From NCBI RefSeq assembly GCF_004745865.1, contig NZ_SRKZ01000001.1, forward strand, positions 930,001-994,000: a stretch of 64,000 nucleotides of DNA. The letters are read 5' to 3'. The translations under genes were made by a program, and so were the position numbers. Shown here piece by piece: positions 43,829-53,515 of this stretch (its first letter is position 1; the number at the start of each line of letters is the position of its first letter). The DNA is from Hymenobacter wooponensis (GTDB lineage: Bacteria > Bacteroidota > Bacteroidia > Cytophagales > Hymenobacteraceae). The notes beneath the pieces were generated by a model. It was given only the letters and a program-made list of their open reading frames with translations, made no database searches and was not told where the DNA came from.

Positions 43829-43865
43829 GCCACTCCGCACTAAGGCGTTTGGCTTACAAGCAAAT

Positions 43866-43902
43866 AGCCCGCTTTCCTCTGTTGGAAAGCGGGCTGTTTT
43901 TT
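43866..43902 (+). terminator. Intrinsic terminator of the S41 peptidase gene
   Basis: A 12-bp perfect stem (AGCCCGCTTTCC / GGAAAGCGGGCT) with a short loop is followed by seven bases of mostly T. It lies 37 bp after the stop. Confidence 0.9.
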
Positions 43903-43940
43903 CTTGAAACGAAATCCGATGAATCCGTCTAGTTCCGTGA

Positions 43941-45080
43941 TTATTGGAAGTACTCCTTCACTTTCTCGAAGAAGCCTTTCTCATTCTTACCGGGGTTCGG
44001 AGTGAAGTTCTGGGCATTGCGCAGCTTCTCCAGCAGCTCCCGCTCCTCGCCGGTCACGTTCTTGGGGGTCCAAACGCTGAGGTGAATGAGCTGGTCGCCG
44101 CGGCCATAGCCGTTAATGTCTTTGATGCCTTTGCCGCGCAGGCGCAGGATCTTGCCAGGCTGGGTACCGGGCTCCACTTTGATCTTCACCTTGCCTTCGA
44201 TAGTCGGCACCTCAATGCTCGCGCCTAATGCCGCATCCACGAACGAAATGTACTGCTCGAACATGATGTTGTTGCCATCGCGCTTGAGCAGTTCGTGGGG
44301 CTCCTCCTCAATCTGAATGAGCAGGTCGCCGGCCACGCCACCACGCTCGGGGTAGTTGCCCTTGCCGTTCATGGAAAGCTGCATGCCTTCCGCAACCCCG
44401 GCCGGGATATTGATCGGAATTACCTCCTCGTGGAGCTGGCGGCCTTCGCCGTTGCAGACATCACACTTGCTGGTTACCACTTTGCCTTCTCCATTACAGG
44501 TGGGGCACGTAGCCGTGCTCACCATCTGGCCTAGCATGGTGTTCACCACACGCTTCACCTGACCTTGGCCGTGGCAGGTGCCACAGTCGCGCATGTCGGT
44601 GCCGTTTTTGGCGCCTGTACCCGAGCAGGTGTTGCAGGCCACGTAGCGCTTCACCTTAATCTTCTTCTCGACGCCGTTGGCTACCTCCTCCAAATCAAGC
44701 TTCAGCTTGATGCGCAGGTTGGAGCCCTTACGTACGCGCCGGCCACCCTGGCCACGACCTCCGCCGCCAAAGAAGCCTTCGAAGCCGCCGCCCCCGAAGA
44801 TGTCGCCGAACTGCGAGAAGATATCTTCCATGTTCGGGCCACCGCCGTTGCCGCCCATGCCTTGATGGCCGTACTGGTCGTAGCGGGCGCGCTTGTTCTG
44901 GTCCGACAATACCTCGTAGGCCTCGGCAGCTTCCTTGAACTTGTCTTCGGCCGTGGGGTCGTCGGGGTTTTTATCGGGGTGAAACTTGATGGCCACCTTG
45001 CGGTACGCCTTCTTAATTTCATCGCCCGACGCGTTTTTGGCTACGCCTAGCACCTCATAATAATCTCGCTTCGTTGCCAT
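43941..45080 (-). CDS. dnaJ: Chaperone protein DnaJ
   Basis: Co-chaperone that stimulates DnaK ATPase and delivers unfolded proteins. The 379-aa protein has the J domain with HPD at residues 34-36, a Gly/Phe-rich stretch (about 70-115), and four zinc-binding CxxCxGxG motifs ([32 protein letters not shown], about 148-210). A C-terminal substrate-binding region completes it. It lies 27 bp below grpE on the same strand, forming a grpE-dnaJ operon. dnaK is not in this window. Confidence 0.97.
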   Translation of the reverse strand: MATKRDYYEVLGVAKNASGDEIKKAYRKVAIKFHPDKNPDDPTAEDKFKEAAEAYEVLSDQNKRARYDQYGHQGMGGNGGGPNMEDIFSQFGDIFGGGGFEGFFGGGGRGQGGRRVRKGSNLRIKLKLDLEEVANGVEKKIKVKRYVACNTCSGTGAKNGTDMRDCGTCHGQGQVKRVVNTMLGQMVSTATCPTCNGEGKVVTSKCDVCNGEGRQLHEEVIPINIPAGVAEGMQLSMNGKGNYPERGGVAGDLLIQIEEEPHELLKRDGNNIMFEQYISFVDAALGASIEVPTIEGKVKIKVEPGTQPGKILRLRGKGIKDINGYGRGDQLIHLSVWTPKNVTGEERELLEKLRNAQNFTPNPGKNEKGFFEKVKEYFQ

Positions 45081-45107
45081 GGCAATAGAAATGCGCGTCG
45101 TTTATGG

Positions 45108-45692
45108 TTACTGGCCCAGCACCACCTTGGCGTGGCGGATTACCTTGTCGCCGAGGTAGTAGCCCTTCTCAATCTCGTCTACAATCTTGCCTTTCAGGTC
45201 TTCCGACGGGGCCGGAATCTGGGTAATGGCTTCGTGCAGCTCGGGGTCGAAAGAACCACCCTTGGCTTCCATTGGGGCCAGGCCCTTCTGGCTCAAGGTT
45301 TTCTGGAGCTTATTGGAAATAATATCAATGCTTTCGCGCACGGCGTTAGCATCCTCGGTGTCTTTAGTATGATGGCGGGCCCGGTCAAAATCATCGAGCA
45401 CGGGCAGCAGGGCCACCATCAACTCCTGATTCGCAGTCTTGAACAAGTCAGCGCGCTCCTTGGTGGTGCGGCGCTTGTAGTTTTCAAACTCGGCGGCCAG
45501 GCGCAGGTATTTGTCCTTCAGGGCACTCAACTCGGCATCGGCGCCAGAGCCAGTCGCTTGGGCATCGCCGTCAGTGGCTTCTACTTCCCCAATCTCGGGG
45601 GCGTTAGGCTCCTGGGGCAGCTCGCCAGTTACGTGGTCAGCCGTTTGGTTGAATTGAGTTTCTTCGGATTGTGGAGTTTTATCGTCAGCCAT
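45108..45692 (-). CDS. grpE: Nucleotide exchange factor GrpE
   Basis: Releases ADP from DnaK during protein folding. The 194-aa protein has an acidic, disordered N-terminus, a long coiled-coil helix (LSALKDKYLRLAAEFENYKRRTTKERADL) and the C-terminal beta domain ending GYYLGDKVIRHAKVVLGQ. I place the start at ATG 45692 (MADDKTPQSEE); the longer frame begins upstream of the promoter region. It leads the grpE-dnaJ operon. A 21-bp palindrome lies about 80 bp upstream and may control it. Confidence 0.95.
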   Translation of the reverse strand: MADDKTPQSEETQFNQTADHVTGELPQEPNAPEIGEVEATDGDAQATGSGADAELSALKDKYLRLAAEFENYKRRTTKERADLFKTANQELMVALLPVLDDFDRARHHTKDTEDANAVRESIDIISNKLQKTLSQKGLAPMEAKGGSFDPELHEAITQIPAPSEDLKGKIVDEIEKGYYLGDKVIRHAKVVLGQ

Positions 45693-45769
45693 TTTCGCTT
45701 GAAATCGTCGGAATGGGTTGAATCTTGAGGACATAGGTGGAACCATAGGGCGCAAGGAGTTTGCCAAAG

Positions 45770-45790
45770 CCACAATGGCTGCCATTGTGG
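45770..45790. promoter_or_regulatory. 21-bp palindrome upstream of grpE, candidate heat-shock operator
   Basis: CCACAATGG-CTG-CCATTGTGG is a perfect 9+9 inverted repeat. On the minus strand it abuts TGGCTTTG, one base from the -7 consensus TAnnTTTG, so a bound protein would block the promoter. It is not the CIRCE sequence of HrcA. A small hairpin in RNA is the alternative. Confidence 0.5.
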
Positions 45791-45881
45791 CACGGAAACC
45801 ACAGATGTTTAGTAGTTAGTTCAGACGTGGTGGCGTAACTGCACCGTTCTGGTAGTTTAGGTCCGACATATCTGCTTCACC

Positions 45882-46247
45882 ATGACCATCAGCCTTACGC
45901 GTGACAGTGTAGCCGCCGGCGACGACGCAAACGCACCGCACACTTACCGCTTCATAGTCCCTGACCACACTTCAGTGGCTGAAATACTCCGGCTTATCCT
46001 TGCGCAGTCGTACTTAGCTACCATTAGCGGCGGCAAAGCAACGTGGTCGGTAGAATCTGGTAGGCCAGTAGCAGTAGTTGCGCAGCAGTGGACAGAAGCA
46101 AAGCTTCTTTGCTGGCAAGCACCTACTCTCACCCACCTGGATTTTGCCGCCAACACGCTCTATCTGCATTTCAATTATCATGCGCAGATAGAGCCCGAAG
46201 TCGTGTACCAGGTTTTGTCACGCTTAAAGCTAGCCAGTAGCAGATAA
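45882..46247 (+). CDS. Hypothetical protein
   Basis: A 121-aa soluble protein with no signal peptide. It appears to be a small alpha/beta domain (TYRFIVPDHTSVAEILRLILAQ, then KATWSVESGRPVAVVAQQW and NTLYLHFNYHAQIEPEVVYQVLSRLKL). I do not recognise a family. It is transcribed away from grpE and its stop is only three bases from the end of obgE on the other strand. Codon usage looks normal for the window, which supports a real gene. Confidence 0.6.
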   Translation: MTISLTRDSVAAGDDANAPHTYRFIVPDHTSVAEILRLILAQSYLATISGGKATWSVESGRPVAVVAQQWTEAKLLCWQAPTLTHLDFAANTLYLHFNYHAQIEPEVVYQVLSRLKLASSR

Positions 46248-46250
46248 TGC

Positions 46251-47246
46251 CTACTCTGCGTGCAGCGCCTCCCAAATCATATCCTTCAGCTTCTGGATAT
46301 TTTTGTTGGTAAGGCTAGAGATAAACACCGACGGCAGATCTGTGGGTAGCGTCCCGCGGATTTCGTCCTCTAGCTCCTCATCAAGCATATCAGATTTCGA
46401 AATGGCTAGCAGCCGCTTCTTATCCAGCAGTTCTGGGTTAAACTGTTCCAGTTCGCTCAGCAACACCTGGTACTCGGCGGCAATATCGGGCGAGTCGCAG
46501 CTGATCATGAACAGCAGGATGGAATTGCGCTCAATGTGGCGCAGAAAGCGCGTGCCCAAGCCTTTGCCCTCAGCCGCTCCTTCAATGATGCCCGGAATAT
46601 CGGCCATCACAAACGACTTATAGTCGCGGTAGGCCACTACGCCCAGGTTAGGCGTGAGCGTGGTAAAGGCGTAGTCAGCAATCTTGGGCTTAGCGGCCGA
46701 TACTACGGAGAGCAGCGTGCTTTTGCCGGCATTCGGAAACCCCACCAGGCCTACGTCAGCCAGCAGCTTCAGCTCCAGAACCACCCACTCGTCAATACCC
46801 GGTTCGCCGGGTTGGGCGTAGCTGGGCGCTTGGTTGGTAGCCGATTTGAAGTGGTCGTTGCCGAGGCCACCGCGCCCGCCGGGAGTCAGAATCAGGCGCT
46901 GCCCATCTTCCGTTATTTCCAGCTTCTTCTCGCCAGTTTCGGCATCGCGGGCCACCGTACCCAGCGGCACCTGAATAATGATATCCTCGCCCTGGGCCCC
47001 TGTGCGCAGGTTTTCGCCGCCGTTTTCGCCGGGCTTGGCAATCAGGTGCTTTTGGTATTGCAGGTGCAGCAGCGTCCAAAGCTGGGAGCTGCCTTCCAGA
47101 ATAATATGACCGCCCCGGCCGCCGTCGCCCCCATCAGGGCCACCATTAGGTAAGCCTTTGGCCCGGAAGAAGTGGTGCGAACCAGCCCCTCCTTTCCCGG
47201 AACGGCAGTTGATTTTAACGTAATCGATGAAATTATTGGAAGCCAT
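46251..47246 (-). CDS. obgE: GTPase ObgE/CgtA
   Basis: A ribosome-associated GTPase needed for 50S assembly and stress response. The 331-aa protein has the glycine-rich Obg fold (residues 1-158, with [15 protein letters not shown]) and the G domain with G1 GFPNAGKST (about 168), the switch region TTLTPNLG, G3 DIPG and G4 SKSD. A long C-terminal extension seen in some species is absent. It is convergent with the small gene at 45882 and lies downstream of the adk terminator. Confidence 0.96.
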   Translation of the reverse strand: MASNNFIDYVKINCRSGKGGAGSHHFFRAKGLPNGGPDGGDGGRGGHIILEGSSQLWTLLHLQYQKHLIAKPGENGGENLRTGAQGEDIIIQVPLGTVARDAETGEKKLEITEDGQRLILTPGGRGGLGNDHFKSATNQAPSYAQPGEPGIDEWVVLELKLLADVGLVGFPNAGKSTLLSVVSAAKPKIADYAFTTLTPNLGVVAYRDYKSFVMADIPGIIEGAAEGKGLGTRFLRHIERNSILLFMISCDSPDIAAEYQVLLSELEQFNPELLDKKRLLAISKSDMLDEELEDEIRGTLPTDLPSVFISSLTNKNIQKLKDMIWEALHAE

Positions 47247-47261
47247 GCTGCTGCGCGTACT

Positions 47262-47314
47262 TAAAAAAAGTCATCCTGACTATTCCGCTTATCGTGCGGA
47301 ATAGTCAGGATGAC
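47262..47314 (-). terminator. Terminator of adk, 19-bp perfect stem
   Basis: The arms GTCATCCTGACTATTCCGC and its complement (47270-47288, 47296-47314) close a 7-nt loop. Read on the minus strand, the hairpin is followed by seven T (47269-47263). It sits between adk and obgE. The GTCATCCTGA core recalls the repeat at 18839. Confidence 0.88.
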
Positions 47315-47355
47315 AGAGGATTCTGCCACTACCCAAGCGGGTAGTAACTGCAAAG

Positions 47356-47979
47356 TTACGCTTTTACTTCGTCGGTTGCCTGCCGGCTATCTTGGGCCGT
47401 GGCAGGCTGGTGCTTATCCAGGATGCCGCAGATCTGACCGTAGATGTCTTCAATCGCGCCAATGCCATTTAGGGAGTGAAATTTGCCCTGTTTAGCATAG
47501 TAACCGGCCACCTGCGCTGTTTCCGTATTGTACACGGTCACGCGCTTGCGGATTTTGGTTTCATCCTGGTCATCGGGCCGACCAGAAGTCTTACCGCGCT
47601 CCAGCAGACGCTTCACTAGCTCTTCTTCCGCTACCTCTAGCGCCACCATGCACGATACGCCCGTGTCATGGATAGATAGCAGTTGGTCGAGGCTTTCGGC
47701 TTGAGGCACTGTGCGTGGGAAGCCATCGAAAATAAAGCCGGCTGCTTGCTTATTATTCTTGAGCGCGTGGTCGATCATGCCGATTACCACTTCATCGGGC
47801 ACTAGCAGACCTTCGTCCATGAGCTTTTTTGCCCGTAGGCCTAGTTCTGTGCCCTGCGCAATTTGCGCGCGAAGCAGGTCGCCGGTGGAAAGATGTACCA
47901 GATTATATTGAGCAATGAGCTTCTGGCTTTGCGTTCCTTTACCGGCACCGGGAGGGCCGAAGAGCACGAGGTTCAGCAT
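47356..47979 (-). CDS. adk: Adenylate kinase
   Basis: Interconverts ATP + AMP with 2 ADP in the cytoplasm. The 207-aa protein has the P-loop GPPGAGKGT (about 8-16), STGDLLRAQ for AMP binding, DGFPRTVPQAE and the LID arginine segment GRPDDQDETKIRKRV. The LID is the short, zinc-free type. I place the start at ATG 47979 (MLNLVLFG); the longer frame adds 19 unrelated residues. A ~20-residue polar C-terminal tail follows the core. hpt lies upstream on the same strand, 109 bp away. Confidence 0.95.
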   Translation of the reverse strand: MLNLVLFGPPGAGKGTQSQKLIAQYNLVHLSTGDLLRAQIAQGTELGLRAKKLMDEGLLVPDEVVIGMIDHALKNNKQAAGFIFDGFPRTVPQAESLDQLLSIHDTGVSCMVALEVAEEELVKRLLERGKTSGRPDDQDETKIRKRVTVYNTETAQVAGYYAKQGKFHSLNGIGAIEDIYGQICGILDKHQPATAQDSRQATDEVKA

Positions 47980-48088
47980 GGCAAGCGGGTATTTCGCGAG
48001 GGAAGGGAAAAACAGGTGGTTGGGAAAGATAAGCAATGCGGAGGTAAGCCGCTGTACGCAGCCCAGCGAATTTTAGCTGGACGGCGCC

Positions 48089-48628
48089 TTATACTGCTTT
48101 ATAGACGTCGGGCAGGTTGCGCCCTAGGCCATCATAATCAAGGCCGTAGCCCACAATGAAGTCGTTGGGAATACTGAGCCCCACGTACCGAATGGGTAAC
48201 TCATGCTGCAGGCACTCTGGCTTCAGGAATAGCGTGGCTACTTCAAGGGAAGCTGGCTGCTTATCGTTGAACGTGTCCAGCAGCATCCGCATGGTATGGC
48301 CAGTATCTACAATATCCTCCAGAATGATGACGTGCCGATCTTTGATCTCCTCAGACAGGCCTAGCACTTCTTTTACCGTACCGGTGCTGCTGGTGCCTTG
48401 GTAAGAAGCCACCTTGACGAACGACACCTCGCAATCGAGCTGTATGTATTTCATCAAATCAGCCACAAACATGAAGGAGCCATTGAGCACCGCAACAAAC
48501 AGCGGCGTTTGACCAGCGTAGTCTTGGTTGATTTTGGCAGCCAGCTCCTGAATGGCAGTAGTAAGCTTTGCTGCCGGCAGGTATGGCTCGAACTGCTTGT
48601 TGTGCAGCGATATATGATCCGGATTCAT
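48089..48628 (-). CDS. hpt: Hypoxanthine phosphoribosyltransferase
   Basis: Salvages hypoxanthine and guanine to IMP and GMP using PRPP. The 179-aa protein has the PRPP-binding motif ILEDIVDTGHTM (about 98), the KVASYQGTSSTG loop and the IPNDFIVGYGLDYDG segment, all typical. I prefer ATG 48628 (MNPDHISLHNKQFEPYLPA) because the -7 element at 48664-48671 would leave no leader for an earlier start. With adk it forms a purine-nucleotide pair. Confidence 0.93.
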   Translation of the reverse strand: MNPDHISLHNKQFEPYLPAAKLTTAIQELAAKINQDYAGQTPLFVAVLNGSFMFVADLMKYIQLDCEVSFVKVASYQGTSSTGTVKEVLGLSEEIKDRHVIILEDIVDTGHTMRMLLDTFNDKQPASLEVATLFLKPECLQHELPIRYVGLSIPNDFIVGYGLDYDGLGRNLPDVYKAV

Positions 48629-48663
48629 CCGTGTGGGGTTATTGCCCTGAGCTAACATGAGCT

Positions 48664-48671
48664 CAAAGGTA
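48664..48671 (-). promoter_or_regulatory. -7 promoter element of hpt (TACCTTTG)
   Basis: On the minus strand this is an exact TAnnTTTG match placed about 36 nt before the chosen hpt start. It immediately follows the hppA terminator, so hpt has its own promoter. Confidence 0.6.
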
Positions 48672-48678
48672 GTAGAAA

Positions 48679-48709
48679 AAGCCGCCCCGCTCGTCTGGCC
48701 AGGCGGCTT
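48679..48709 (-). terminator. Intrinsic terminator of hppA
   Basis: On the minus strand an 8-bp stem (AAGCCGCC / GGCGGCTT) is followed by a T-run (CTTTTTC). It is about 90 bp below the hppA stop. Confidence 0.8.
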
Positions 48710-48799
48710 AATCCAGGAGCCTTCCTCCTTACTCGGTCTCGGGGAGGCGCAGCCTACTCTCTTCTACTGGCTTAGTAACCAGCATACTTACCTCAAGAT

Positions 48800-51028
48800 C
48801 TAGAGCTGACGCATGAGCACAAAAATGGCATTAGTTGCCTTGGGTGCTAGGTCGGCGTACTTGACGTTGGGGCGCGCTTGCAACTCCGTATTAGCCGGCT
48901 GCCTTTCTGCCACTGCTCTACTAGGAGCCGCAATGTGCGGCGCAATTACCAAGGACACGATGCTCATGAGCTTGATTAGAATGTTCATGGAAGGTCCGGA
49001 GGTGTCCTTGAAAGGGTCGCCCACGGTGTCGCCGGTAACGGAGGCTTTGTGCGCATCGGAGCCTTTGAACTCCATCTTGCCATCAATCATTACCCCCTTT
49101 TCAAACGACTTCTTCGCGTTGTCCCAGGCGCCACCGGCATTACTCTGGAACATGGCCATCAGCACACCCGAAACTGTCACGCCAGCTAATGTGCCGCCTA
49201 GTACCTCAGGCCCAAAGCTAAAGCCAATGATAATGGGCACAATCAATGCAATTGCGCCCGGCAGCATCATTTCGCGGATAGCTGCCTGGGTAGAAATAGC
49301 TACGCACTTCTCATATTCCGGCCGACCCGTTCCTTCCATAATGCCCGGTATCTCCCGGAACTGCCGACGCACCTCCTGTACCATGGCCATGGCCGCCCGC
49401 CCTACCGCCGAAATTGCCAGCGCCGAGAAGATGAACGGAATCATGGCTCCCACAAACAGACCGGCCAGTACCCGCGCATTGCTAATATCGATGGAGGAGA
49501 TGTTGGCGGTGCCCATGAATGCCGCAAACAAGGCTAGCGATGTGAGGGCCGCCGAGGCAATAGCAAAGCCTTTGCCGGTAGCGGCAGTGGTGTTGCCTAC
49601 GGCATCCAGAATGTCGGTGCGTTCCCGCACTTCCTTGGGTAGCTCGCTCATCTCGGCAATACCCCCAGCATTGTCGGCAATAGGCCCAAAAGCATCAATG
49701 GCTAGCTGCATGGCCGTAGTGGCCATCATACCCGCCGCCGCAATAGCCACTCCATACAAGCCGGCGCACTCGTAGCTGAGCACAATGCCCGCCGCCAGCA
49801 CTATAATTGGCAGCACCGTTGACTCCATGCCCACAGCTAGGCCACCTATTACGGTGGTAGCATGCCCGGTGCTGCTCTGCCGCACAATGCTTAGCACCGG
49901 TCGCTTGCCCATAGCAGTGTAATACTCCGTGATGATGCTCATGAGAGTGCCTACTACTAGGCCTACTAGCACGGCATAAAACACGTTCATGGCGCTGAAA
50001 GTGATGCCACGGATAGTCAGGTCCTCGGTTGGCAGCATCCAGCGTATAATGAAGAAGGAAGCCACCGCCGATACCAGCACTGAGATATAGTTACCCAGGT
50101 TGAGGGCTCCCTGCACGTTTCCATTTTCTTTCACCCGCACCATCAGAATTCCGACCAACGAGGCCAGAATGCCCATCCCCGCAATGACCATGGGTAGCAG
50201 GATGGGGGAAAGCCCCTGAAACTGGTCTCCGCGGGCTACTACTTCACGGCCCAGCACCATGGTGGCAAGAATGGTGGCTACATACGAGCCGAACAAGTCG
50301 GCACCCATGCCAGCTACATCGCCCACGTTGTCGCCCACATTGTCGGCAATGGTAGCGGGGTTGCGGGGGTCGTCTTCCGGAATGCCTGCCTCTACTTTGC
50401 CCACGAGGTCGGCCCCCACATCGGCAGCTTTCGTGTATATCCCCCCTCCTACCCGTGCAAAGAGCGCAATGCTTTCAGCCCCCAGCGAAAAACCCGTTAG
50501 CACTTCCAGCGCCGTTTCCATCTCAACGCCATTGGCCCCGCCATTCCGGCTCACCACGAACATCTGATAGAATATAATAAACAAGGAACCCAGGCCCAGC
50601 ACTGCTAGGCCTGCTACCCCCATTCCCATGACCGAACCACCCGAAAATGATACGTTCAGTGCATTGCTCAGGCTTGTACGTGCGGCCTGCGCCGTGCGCA
50701 CATTTGCCTTAGTGGCAATCTTCATCCCAATAAAGCCCGCCAGCGCTGAGAATATCGCCCCCACCAGAAACGCCCCCACAATAATGGGGCTCGACTTCTC
50801 ACCAGTGCTTCCCAGGTAGAACAGGAAAGCACTTGCAATCAATCCAAAAATCGTCAGCACCCGGTACTCCGCTTTCAGGAACGCGAGGGCTCCGTCAGCG
50901 ATGTAGCCAGCTATTGTGCGCATTCGTTCGTCGCCGGCATCCTGACGAGAAACCCAGCCTGAGCGCACCCAGGTATACAACAAAGCCAGCACACCAAGCG
51001 CTGGCACCACGTAAAGAACATTCATCAT
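48800..51028 (-). CDS. hppA: Membrane-bound ion-translocating pyrophosphatase (K+-dependent type)
   Basis: Hydrolyses pyrophosphate and pumps H+ and/or Na+ out across the inner membrane. The 742-aa protein has about 16 membrane helices and the catalytic acidic motifs [21 protein letters not shown] and [10 protein letters not shown]. The motif [13 protein letters not shown] carries Ala where K+-independent enzymes have Lys, so it should need K+; ion specificity is not certain from this. The start is ATG 51028 ([11 protein letters not shown]). It is a single-gene unit. Confidence 0.95.
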   Translation of the reverse strand: MMNVLYVVPALGVLALLYTWVRSGWVSRQDAGDERMRTIAGYIADGALAFLKAEYRVLTIFGLIASAFLFYLGSTGEKSSPIIVGAFLVGAIFSALAGFIGMKIATKANVRTAQAARTSLSNALNVSFSGGSVMGMGVAGLAVLGLGSLFIIFYQMFVVSRNGGANGVEMETALEVLTGFSLGAESIALFARVGGGIYTKAADVGADLVGKVEAGIPEDDPRNPATIADNVGDNVGDVAGMGADLFGSYVATILATMVLGREVVARGDQFQGLSPILLPMVIAGMGILASLVGILMVRVKENGNVQGALNLGNYISVLVSAVASFFIIRWMLPTEDLTIRGITFSAMNVFYAVLVGLVVGTLMSIITEYYTAMGKRPVLSIVRQSSTGHATTVIGGLAVGMESTVLPIIVLAAGIVLSYECAGLYGVAIAAAGMMATTAMQLAIDAFGPIADNAGGIAEMSELPKEVRERTDILDAVGNTTAATGKGFAIASAALTSLALFAAFMGTANISSIDISNARVLAGLFVGAMIPFIFSALAISAVGRAAMAMVQEVRRQFREIPGIMEGTGRPEYEKCVAISTQAAIREMMLPGAIALIVPIIIGFSFGPEVLGGTLAGVTVSGVLMAMFQSNAGGAWDNAKKSFEKGVMIDGKMEFKGSDAHKASVTGDTVGDPFKDTSGPSMNILIKLMSIVSLVIAPHIAAPSRAVAERQPANTELQARPNVKYADLAPKATNAIFVLMRQL

Positions 51029-51175
51029 ACACGGTGGGAATAGGGTGAGGTATTGGGTTGGAGACTGACGGAACTGGATTCTGAAGGTAAAATAGAAGTT
51101 ATTGCCTAATCCCCAAGCTTTCAGTCACTAACAGGAAGCTTTGCCGCTCCGCCGTTCCCCTTCAGCACATAAAAA

Positions 51176-51201
51176 AGCCGCCCAGGATTTACTAGGCGGC
51201 T
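51176..51201 (-). terminator. Terminator of the M42-type peptidase gene
   Basis: On the minus strand AGCCGCC / GGCGGCT (7 bp) is followed by six T (51175-51171). It lies 27 bp after the stop. Confidence 0.82.
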
Positions 51202-51227
51202 CTTTCGTCACGAAGGGGCTATACGTA

Positions 51228-52142
51228 TTATAGCTTTTGCATCAAGACTTGGTATAAGGCGAGCATGCTTTCGATGTCGCGCTTATCTACTATTTCATCC
51301 GGCGAGTGCACATTATCTTCTGGTGCTCCCACAAAACACCAATCCCAAGGTTGTGAGCCATGCTGTAATTCTTTAGCATCAGAGCCGCCACTACCTTCTA
51401 CCTCCAGCTGATGCGGCACGCCAGCTGCTTGCGCAATTCGTCGGATGCGCTCCACATAACTGCGGCGCGGAACAAGAGAGTCGCGCAGGGAAATAACGAC
51501 GCCTTGGCCAGGGTGCACTCCTTCTGTTACCCATGTGATGTCTGAAATCAGGGCTTGCCGTACGCCATAAGTTTCATAAATGTATTTAGCCAAGTAGGCC
51601 ACCGATCCGCCACCGTGCTCTTCCCAACAGGAGAAAACAACGATGCCATCTTGCAGGGTCTCACACAAGCGGAGCGCATTCCACACTCCTAGCCGATTAT
51701 CTAAGTAGCAACTCTGTACAGTAGTGTCTGTTTCCCGGAAGTCGCACTGAAATGTAAGCTCAGTACCTCGTTCAATCTCTCTACTATACACATAGCTCAA
51801 TGCTCCACTCCGCTCATCTACTATAAGTGTGCATTCTATTGGCCCTTGTGAGTCCTGTCCCACTAACCTATAGCCCGATTCAGCATCCGGTCCTCCAATT
51901 CTTACCAGTTGATTACCGTACCGGACAGTAAACCCAATGCTGTCTATATGCGCAAAAACTGCCGTACGCGGCTTACCAAATACAAGAATAATACAATCCT
52001 GAAACTCTTCTCCATATACAACGGTTGGTTGATTCTGCCAACTCTGCTTATTCTGTTGAATATAGTTTAGTAGGTATTCAGATAAAGGGGCTTCATTGCC
52101 AGAGGGTGCTGCAATCTGACAAAGGGTGTGTAAAAGCTTCAT
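51228..52142 (-). CDS. M42-family (glutamyl aminopeptidase-like) metallopeptidase
   Basis: A 304-aa cytoplasmic, probably oligomeric zinc/cobalt aminopeptidase. Metal and catalytic positions can be seen: HIDSIGF (about 65), YLDNRLG (about 149), EEHGGG (about 174) and the [15 protein letters not shown] segment. [13 protein letters not shown] and the late His of DNVHSPDEI complete the site. The protein is shorter than typical M42 members, mainly in the apical domain. Single-gene unit divergent from the TPR gene. Confidence 0.82.
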   Translation of the reverse strand: MKLLHTLCQIAAPSGNEAPLSEYLLNYIQQNKQSWQNQPTVVYGEEFQDCIILVFGKPRTAVFAHIDSIGFTVRYGNQLVRIGGPDAESGYRLVGQDSQGPIECTLIVDERSGALSYVYSREIERGTELTFQCDFRETDTTVQSCYLDNRLGVWNALRLCETLQDGIVVFSCWEEHGGGSVAYLAKYIYETYGVRQALISDITWVTEGVHPGQGVVISLRDSLVPRRSYVERIRRIAQAAGVPHQLEVEGSGGSDAKELQHGSQPWDWCFVGAPEDNVHSPDEIVDKRDIESMLALYQVLMQKL

Positions 52143-52251
52143 AGCGCGGGGCTTATTTGTCCAAAACCAGGATAAAAGTCCTAATTTAGCCTTTCCGGAG
52201 GCAGTTTCGCCAGCTAGAAGTGTAAGGGCGAAGTCGACATTAGTAGTGATT

Positions 52252-53505
52252 ATGATTCAAATACTCCGTTTTATCCTGTTGCTCTTCCTGCTGCCATTAT
52301 CGGTTTGGGCACAGCAATCCGGAACAAACCATTCTCCCCTACCAGACACAACTCGGCAAGTGCAACTTGAGAACGTAGATGTTGCACCTAATGCTGTTGA
52401 TACAAAGGGCTGGCTCTTGCTAGATAAAGATATCCAGACTGAGCTTGAAGGCGCAGTATATAACCTATACAACTTCAAGTACGACAAGGCTGAGCGCCAA
52501 TTTCGCTCCTTGCGGCGCCGCTATCCGAACCACCCTATGCCTTACTTTCTGCTAGGCCTCAGCACCTGGTGGAAAATCGTCCCGACCAACAACCAGACGA
52601 AACAGTATGACAAGCTGTTTTTCGCCTACATGGATACGGCCATCACGAAGGGTGAGCAGCTCTACGAAGCCGATAAACACAACTACGAAGCTTGTTTCTT
52701 CTTAGCTGCTGCGTACGGTTTTGATGGTCGCCTGCACGCCGACCGCCACGACTGGCGCAAGGCTACTGTCAGTGCCAAGCGTGCTCTAGAATATCTTGAA
52801 ATCAGCAAGGAAGCCAATGGGCTAAGCCCGGAGTTCCTGTTCGGCCAAGCGCTGTTCAACTATTACGCCGTTTGGATTCCGGATAACTACACGCTGCTGA
52901 AGCCGGTTCTGCTATTCTTCCCCAAAGGCAATAAAGCTCTAGGCCTGCAGCAGCTTCGCAACGTTGCCGACAACGGATTTTATGTAGGCCCAGAGGCTCG
53001 GGTTTTCCTGATGAAGATCCTGTTAAACGAGGAAAATAAGCCTGAAGCGGCTTTGCCCATTGCTCGTTATATGGCTTCTACCTACCCTGACAATGCCTAC
53101 TGCCAGCGATTCTATGCCTTGGTTTGCTTTAACCAGGGGGAGTTTCGGGAATGCGAACGAGTGAGCCGAGAGATTCTTGACAAGCTAAATCAGGGCCTTC
53201 CCGGCTATGAAGCCATAAGTGGACGCTATGCCACCTACTTTCTAGGCTGGCTAATGCAGAACAAGTACAAGGACTTCACAAAGGCCAAAGACTATTACTT
53301 ACGCTGCATCGTTTTCGCAGAAAGTACAGCCGAGACTAGTGGTGGCTTTTACCTGTATGCCAACCTTGCCCTTGCACGTATGGCTGATAAAGAAAAGGAC
53401 ACTAAAGCCGCAATACGCTACTATTCTGTTGTTCGCGATAAATCGGAGCGCAATTCGGAACAATACAATGAGGCGAAAGCGTATTTAAAGAAGAACAAAC
53501 AGTAG
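52252..53505 (+). CDS. Secreted tetratricopeptide-repeat protein
   Basis: A 417-aa exported helical-repeat protein. ATG 52252 gives the signal peptide [21 protein letters not shown]; the longer frame reaches into the region divergent with the peptidase gene. The mature part is made of TPR-like helix pairs ([76 protein letters not shown]). No enzyme motif is seen. The membrane-protein gene starts 10 bp after its stop, so the two are probably co-transcribed and may act together in the glycan cluster. Confidence 0.72.
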   Translation: MIQILRFILLLFLLPLSVWAQQSGTNHSPLPDTTRQVQLENVDVAPNAVDTKGWLLLDKDIQTELEGAVYNLYNFKYDKAERQFRSLRRRYPNHPMPYFLLGLSTWWKIVPTNNQTKQYDKLFFAYMDTAITKGEQLYEADKHNYEACFFLAAAYGFDGRLHADRHDWRKATVSAKRALEYLEISKEANGLSPEFLFGQALFNYYAVWIPDNYTLLKPVLLFFPKGNKALGLQQLRNVADNGFYVGPEARVFLMKILLNEENKPEAALPIARYMASTYPDNAYCQRFYALVCFNQGEFRECERVSREILDKLNQGLPGYEAISGRYATYFLGWLMQNKYKDFTKAKDYYLRCIVFAESTAETSGGFYLYANLALARMADKEKDTKAAIRYYSVVRDKSERNSEQYNEAKAYLKKNKQ

Positions 53506-53515
53506 CCTTCAGCGC

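Noticed and set aside
48813..49775. 320-codon plus-strand open frame
   Set aside because: It is antisense to the conserved hppA coding sequence and has a composition typical of a shadow of membrane-helix codons.
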